A DNA stretch of 9,792 nucleotides, taken from UBA9848 sp003454065 (GTDB lineage: Bacteria > Spirochaetota > Spirochaetia > Sphaerochaetales > Sphaerochaetaceae). Position numbers and translations under genes: made by a program. The notes under the pieces are model-generated. The model worked only from the letters and a program-made list of their open reading frames with translations, searched no databases and was not told where the DNA came from. The stretch spans positions 1 to 9,792 of the forward strand of contig CAMOXM010000050.1 in NCBI GenBank assembly GCA_946629155.1, in the 5' to 3' direction. Shown piece by piece: positions 6,841 to 9,792 of this stretch (its first letter is position 1; every line of letters starts with the position of its first letter).

Positions 6841-7002
6841 GGAGGTCGCCCTGAAATTATTTTCAAAATGATGCGAAGCGATTCCGAATCAGGATGCCCG
6901 TCGAGGAAATCGGCAATACTTTGTGTATTTCCGATTTCCGAGATTGGCATAATGGTTCGGAAGGGCGAGCAGCATGAAGAAAAGAATTTCAGGGCGACCT
7001 CC
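6841..7002. mobile_element. MITE-like 162-bp palindromic element, 18-bp perfect ends
   Basis: The ends are exact inverted repeats: GGAGGTCGCCCTGAAATT at 6841-6858 and its complement at 6985-7002. Aligning the two arms by hand (6841-6919 against 7002-6925) gives about 60 matches in 79 columns with one gap, so nearly the whole element can fold on itself around a 5-nt centre. It contains the 83-bp repeat copy at 6893-6975. I see no obvious target-site duplication (left flank ends ACTCA, right flank begins AAACA) and no transposase. It could be a MITE-like element, a REP-type palindrome or a relic. Confidence 0.6.
6893..6975. repeat. Second copy of the 83-bp repeat, inside the palindromic element
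   Basis: Direct repeat of 6705-6787 at an offset of 188 bp, with one mismatch. Sequence outside the matched 83 bp is unrelated between the copies on both sides. The shared unit is therefore bounded and not a longer tandem duplication. Confidence 0.9.
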
Positions 7003-7098
7003 AAACAAAAAAGCCGCAGCGATATTGATTCGAAACAATACCGCCACGGCTATTTATCGGAAGGGAGGGGGCGCCCCCAAAAAGCGAGACGCCCCGAA

Positions 7099-7272
7099 TC
7101 AGATTGCGGATTTATCTCCTACGGCAAGTGAATTCATAGCCGCGCCACCAGATGCGACATCATGGAAAAATCGAGACTGCATTGCAATAGCTTCTATTTT
7201 TCTGCTCACAGAACCAACGACTTCTTTTCTGATGAAATCCAGACATCCATTGATTATGCCTATTCTTGCCAT
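7099..7272 (-). CDS. Small protein, 57 residues, unknown function
   Basis: I do not recognise this protein. It begins MARIGIINGCLDFIRKEV, continues as an amphipathic helix-like stretch (VSRKIEAIAMQSRFFHDV) and ends GGAAMNSLAVGDKSAI. There is no clear membrane span. The case for a real gene is its expression signals: AAGGAGG (7288-7282) lies 9 nt before the ATG, and a promoter with a perfect -35 sits at 7318-7346. It is embedded in a stretch of broken minus-strand genes, so it may itself be a shortened survivor. Reading past the stop gives no obvious continuation. The opposite strand is also open across this region but has no comparable start signals. Confidence 0.6.
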   Translation of the reverse strand: MARIGIINGCLDFIRKEVVGSVSRKIEAIAMQSRFFHDVASGGAAMNSLAVGDKSAI

Positions 7273-7317
7273 AAACCCGTTCCTCCTTGCTCACTTTGTT
7301 TTCTTGTAGTTGCCTTA

Positions 7318-7346
7318 TGTATAAGCAATAAAGATTAAAATGTCAA
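7318..7346 (-). promoter_or_regulatory. Near-consensus promoter for the 57-residue gene
   Basis: On the minus strand, -35 TTGACA (7346-7341) is perfect, the spacer is 17 bp, and the -10 is TATACA (7323-7318). Transcription would start near 7311, about 40 nt before the start codon, with a good Shine-Dalgarno between. The -35 overlaps the stop of the upstream small reading frame. Confidence 0.65.
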
Positions 7347-7516
7347 ATATTCGCAAAGATTTTTCGGAAATTTCCAGCCCCCCCCTTGAAATCATAGGGT
7401 TTTAAGTTGACAGGGATGACAATCACTTCGTCAAAAGAAACCTGCTGAAGTGCGCCATTGCGAACTCCAAATATCCATAGCTTGGCGAAAACAAACAAAA
7501 CAATCAACCCTCCCAT
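7343..7516 (-). CDS. Small membrane protein with a G8 tract, unknown, possibly phase-variable
   Basis: A 57-codon frame from ATG 7516. TTG 7525 would add three residues. The N-terminus is hydrophobic (GGLIVLFVFAKLWIFGV), predicting one membrane span, and the tail is soluble (QVSFDEVIVIPVNLKPYDFKG). It starts 5 nt after the stop of the upstream broken frame, as in an operon. Eight consecutive G (7385-7378 on this strand) fall at codon 43 onward. In the present phase the tail ends FRKIFANI. With one G fewer it would run on through LEISEKSLRIFDILIFIAYT, and with one more it would end CEYLTF. The Shine-Dalgarno is weak. I do not recognise the family. It may be a remnant rather than a working gene. 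Confidence 0.4.
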   Translation of the reverse strand: MGGLIVLFVFAKLWIFGVRNGALQQVSFDEVIVIPVNLKPYDFKGGAGNFRKIFANI

Positions 7517-7521
7517 ATTAT

Positions 7522-7757
7522 TCAAAGAGTAGTTTCCTTTCTGGTGTATTTGATATTCGGCAACGTTTTAAGAAAGCCATCCAGCTCCTCTCTCGTATCG
7601 AAGAACTTGATTCTGCCATCCTTGAACTTGAACGCATAGGACTTATTTTTTCCTTCGGCTTCCCATGCAACTTCCGATGCACCGCTCTCTCCTCGAGATG
7701 TTCTAACACCAGAAAAATAGGGAAGCCAATTATCGCCGTGACTATTATCTCCAGCAT
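7522..7757 (-). pseudogene. Broken small-protein gene, frame interrupted near an A6 tract
   Basis: ATG 7757 has an excellent Shine-Dalgarno (GGAGGTGA, 6 nt upstream) and begins a membrane-span-like MLEIIVTAIIGFPIFLVLEH. Its frame then degenerates. The convincing coding sequence downstream, KNKSYAFKFKDGRIKFFD and TREELDGFLKTLPNIKYTR, is in another frame that ends at 7522. Adding one A to the A6 run at 7651-7646, or slipping back one base there, joins the two into a protein of about 78 residues. A competing reading keeps the second frame throughout (GESGASEVAWEAEGKNKSYAF). That frame is open from 7758 but has no start codon. Either way the gene appears damaged. Family not recognised. Confidence 0.45.
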
Positions 7758-7758
7758 A

Positions 7759-8011
7759 TCACTTCACCTCCATCGATATTCCGCCATTGACTTCCGTAGT
7801 CGTCGTCGCTGCCTTATAGGCTTCGAGCCTTTTCTATCCACCCTTTGCAACTGACACGGCTTCTTGAGCGTTATGGAAATCGAGCCGTCCGCACTCTCTG
7901 CTTTGTCTATACCGTTATCCGGCATATAGCGGTAGGACTTATCTTTGACGGCATCTCTTCATCTTCTTCATCTTGACTTTCCTATTCGCTTCAACCACAA
8001 GAGCAAAACAT
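7759..8011 (-). pseudogene. Scrambled remnants of a small-protein gene, possible zinc-ribbon start
   Basis: No intact gene is present, but coding-like pieces lie in order on the minus strand. At 8011, GGGGTGAAAGT precedes ATG and the peptide MFCSCG, resembling the start of a zinc-ribbon protein (usually MFCxxCG), followed at once by TGA. From 7958 another frame gives KDKSYRYMPDNGIDK and AESADGSISITLKK. A third gives QEAVSVAKGG, a TAG, then KRLEAYKAATTTEVNGG and ISMEVK, ending at 7759 just before the next ATG. The similar endings GSISITLKK and GGISMEVK hint at duplicated material. I infer a decayed operon of small proteins. The pieces are read by eye and the reconstruction is uncertain. Confidence 0.35.
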
Positions 8012-8302
8012 ACTTTCACCCCATTCAGACTACCTCGAATAACCTGAATATTTCCGCATCCAATACCCTCTTTTCTGACATATTCACCAAAGACAACTCA
8101 CCATCTCAATTATCCGAAAAACCATTGATTAGGTTTGAGATATTCCGACGCAAGACCTTGCTCTCGATAATGAAAAAGGCTCCCCTTATTCTCCGAAGCT
8201 TCATAGCTGGAACTCTTTCGGAAAAACAGAGAAGCCTTATGTCTGCCGCTCCTCACGGCAAATCAAACGCTTCAGAGGTTATTTATAGACCTCTCCGGCG
8301 AT
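8012..8302. other. Intergenic region downstream of gdhA, no gene seen
   Basis: I find no convincing coding sequence here on either strand. The open plus-strand frame crossing it lacks start signals and runs antisense into gdhA. A 6-bp stem, AGAGGT (8274-8279) with ACCTCT (8289-8294), lies just after the gdhA stop. TGCCG/CGGCA forms another short stem near 8247-8263. Either could help end gdhA transcription, but neither is followed by a clean T-run on the minus strand. Confidence 0.4.
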
Positions 8303-9637
8303 TTAGAATCCCATATCGCACATGGCATCGGCGACTTTCTTGAAACCGGCGATGTTAGCGCCCTTCACATAGTTTATGTACTTGCCTTCCTTGCCATTCT
8401 CAACGCAAGCCTTGTGGATATTGACCATTATATCCTTAAGCTTCTTATCGACTTCCTCAGCGCTCCATGAATACTTCATGCTGTTCTGGGACATTTCAAG
8501 CCCGGAAACCGAGACGCCTCCGGCATTCGCAGCCTTTCCGGGAGCAAACGGAATTTTCTTGTCGATGAAGAAATCAACGGCATCGGACGTGCAACCCATG
8601 TTGGAGGTCTCGACGACATACTTGACGCCATTGGCGACAAGCTGCTTCGCATCTTCGATGTTAAGCTCATTCTGGCATGCGCATGGAATGGCGATATCCA
8701 CTTTCCTTTCCCACGGCTTCCTGCCCTTGAAGAATTGCACGTTCTTGAACTTCTTGGCATACGGCTCGACGATGTTCTGGTTGGATGCCCTCAATTCAAG
8801 CATGTATTTGATCTTCTCACCCGATACGCCCTCTTCGTCGAAAATGTAGCCGTCAGGACCGGAAATCGTTACGACTCTCGCTCCGAGCTCGTCGGCTTTA
8901 AGAACCGCGCCCCATGCGACGTTTCCGAAGCCGGATATGGCAACGGTCTTGCCCTTTATAGAGTCGTTGTTCAGATTAAGCATCGCTTCTGCGAAATACA
9001 AGGAACCGAAACCCGTGGCCTCAGGCCTGATAAGCGAACCGCCGCAAGGGAGGCTCTTGCCCGTAAGAACGCCGACGTGCTCGGATGTCAATCTCTTCCA
9101 TTCTCCGAACATGAAACCGACCTCGCGCCCGCCGACGCCCATATCACCTGCGGGAACATCGACCTCCGGACCTATATATCTGAAGAGACACCTCATGAAT
9201 GCCTGGCAGAACCTTCTTATCTCGCCTTCAGATTTGCCCGTCGGATCAAAATCAGAACCGCCTTTAGCGCCGCCCATAGGAAGAGAAGTGAGGCTGTTCT
9301 TGAAAATTTGCTCGAAACCCAAGAACTTCAAAGTGCCGAGCGTTACGTTCTTCTGAAATCTTATACCGCCTTTATAAGGACCGATCGCATTGTTGAACTG
9401 CACTCTCCAACCCTTGTTCACCTGGACCTGATGATTATCGTCTTCCCATTCCACTCTGAACTCATGAATGACATTCGGTTCGACGATTCTGTCGAGAATC
9501 TTGTTCTTGAGATACTTCTCGTTTGAGTTCACAACGTCTATTACGGAAGCAACGACCTCCCTTGCCGCCTGAATGAATTCGGGCTGCGCAGGATTCTTCC
9601 TTTCCAGCTCTTTCATGAACTCATCTAATTTGTACAT
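8303..9637 (-). CDS. gdhA: Glutamate dehydrogenase, NAD(P)-dependent
   Basis: A complete 444-residue hexameric-type glutamate dehydrogenase. It interconverts 2-oxoglutarate plus ammonium with glutamate in the cytoplasm. Starting at ATG 9637, the catalytic residues fall on exactly the numbers used for the Clostridium symbiosum enzyme: K89 (PYKGGIRF), K113 (QIFKNS), K125 (GGAKGG) and D165 (VPAGDMG). The Rossmann dinucleotide motif is GFGNVAWGA, near 236-244. The stretch NAGGVSVSGLEMSQNS near the C-terminus is also conserved. ATG 9637 is preceded by GGAGG with 5 nt spacing, so the TTG at 9649 is not needed. Cofactor preference cannot be settled by eye: the sequence resembles the NAD-linked C. 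symbiosum enzyme, but close relatives use NADP. It is transcribed alone from a strong promoter at 9730-9758. Confidence 0.97.
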   Translation of the reverse strand: MYKLDEFMKELERKNPAQPEFIQAAREVVASVIDVVNSNEKYLKNKILDRIVEPNVIHEFRVEWEDDNHQVQVNKGWRVQFNNAIGPYKGGIRFQKNVTLGTLKFLGFEQIFKNSLTSLPMGGAKGGSDFDPTGKSEGEIRRFCQAFMRCLFRYIGPEVDVPAGDMGVGGREVGFMFGEWKRLTSEHVGVLTGKSLPCGGSLIRPEATGFGSLYFAEAMLNLNNDSIKGKTVAISGFGNVAWGAVLKADELGARVVTISGPDGYIFDEEGVSGEKIKYMLELRASNQNIVEPYAKKFKNVQFFKGRKPWERKVDIAIPCACQNELNIEDAKQLVANGVKYVVETSNMGCTSDAVDFFIDKKIPFAPGKAANAGGVSVSGLEMSQNSMKYSWSAEEVDKKLKDIMVNIHKACVENGKEGKYINYVKGANIAGFKKVADAMCDMGF

Positions 9638-9729
9638 TTTGCCCTCCAAGCAAACCCCCGCAAAAACGCCTCAAGCAGCTTGGTAATCGCCCGCCGCCTA
9701 TAGCAGTCGATGCGAGTTGTATTGAATTG

Positions 9730-9758
9730 ATTATAGCACGAAAACAAGCAAAAAGCAA
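9730..9758 (-). promoter_or_regulatory. Strong sigma70-type promoter of gdhA
   Basis: On the minus strand, -35 TTGCTT (9758-9753), a 17-bp spacer and a perfect -10 TATAAT (9735-9730) with TGC directly before it (extended -10). The start would be near 9723, giving a leader of about 85 nt that includes a G-rich stretch around 9650-9690. Confidence 0.8.
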
Positions 9759-9766
9759 CCTAATAC

Positions 9767-9792
9767 ACAATGGCGAGCACCTGCGGGCGAGA
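9767..9792. repeat. Edge of a second copy of the GC-rich island, cut by the window
   Basis: The last 26 bases match 2201-2226 at 23 of 26 positions (shared core GGCGAGCACCT, then CGGGCGA). Only the edge is visible. The island presumably continues to the right. It lies 8 nt upstream of the gdhA -35. Confidence 0.65.

Noticed and set aside
6705..6975. CRISPR array
   Set aside because: There are only two copies, each 83 bp long with a 105-bp gap, which does not match the repeat-spacer pattern.
7450..8343. Plus-strand frames of 134 and 132 codons in the accessory stretch
   Set aside because: They have no start context, and the opposite strand shows better coding signals or simple decay. The second also runs antisense into gdhA.
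8735..9526. 263-codon plus-strand frame opposite gdhA, and smaller ones nearby
   Set aside because: They are shadows of the well-conserved gdhA frame. The residues resemble no family and there is no Shine-Dalgarno.
9638..9649. TTG start for gdhA giving 448 residues
   Set aside because: ATG 9637 has GGAGG at the proper spacing and gives the standard catalytic residue numbering.

Overview
The window reads as a chromosomal segment of an anaerobic, host- or gut-associated bacterium of moderate GC. A Treponema-like spirochaete is my best guess. It rests on a loose lipobox in the binding protein (FASC), the gene families present, and a mix of ordinary genes with sharply GC-rich islands. It is an inference, not a firm assignment. 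The standard code is used, with TGA as stop, and isoleucine ATA codons are common.

Layout. Positions 1-2122 hold a two-gene minus-strand operon: an exported acidic protein of unknown function, then a beta-CASP metallo-beta-lactamase protein that overlaps it by ATGA and runs off the left edge. Positions 2202-2766 are a roughly 565-bp GC-rich non-coding island with internal repeats and a perfect 16-bp hairpin. Positions 2836-5595 are a compact plus-strand operon for an ABC importer of the COG2984/COG4120/COG1101 (TrpXYZ-like) type: lipoprotein, permease, ATPase. An AlkD-like DNA alkylation repair gene follows 25 bp later (5621-6316). Positions 6317-8302 are a decayed accessory stretch. It holds the C-terminal stump of a DUF4143-type AAA ATPase, a 162-bp palindromic repeat with 18-bp perfect ends plus a truncated second copy, an intact 57-codon gene with a near-consensus promoter, and broken small membrane-protein genes on the minus strand. 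Positions 8303-9637 are a complete glutamate dehydrogenase gene on the minus strand with a strong promoter at 9730-9758.

The most interesting signal is the GC-rich island. Its left edge recurs at 9767-9792. At both sites the edge lies exactly 8 nt upstream of the -35 box of a minus-strand promoter with a 17-bp spacer. This points to a dispersed repeat family that sits at a fixed distance from promoters, or that is part of them. The second signal is the MITE-like 162-bp palindrome in the decayed region.

The transporter genes work together as one importer of a small solute, possibly an aromatic amino acid. GDH links ammonium and glutamate metabolism. No shared pathway links the remaining genes.
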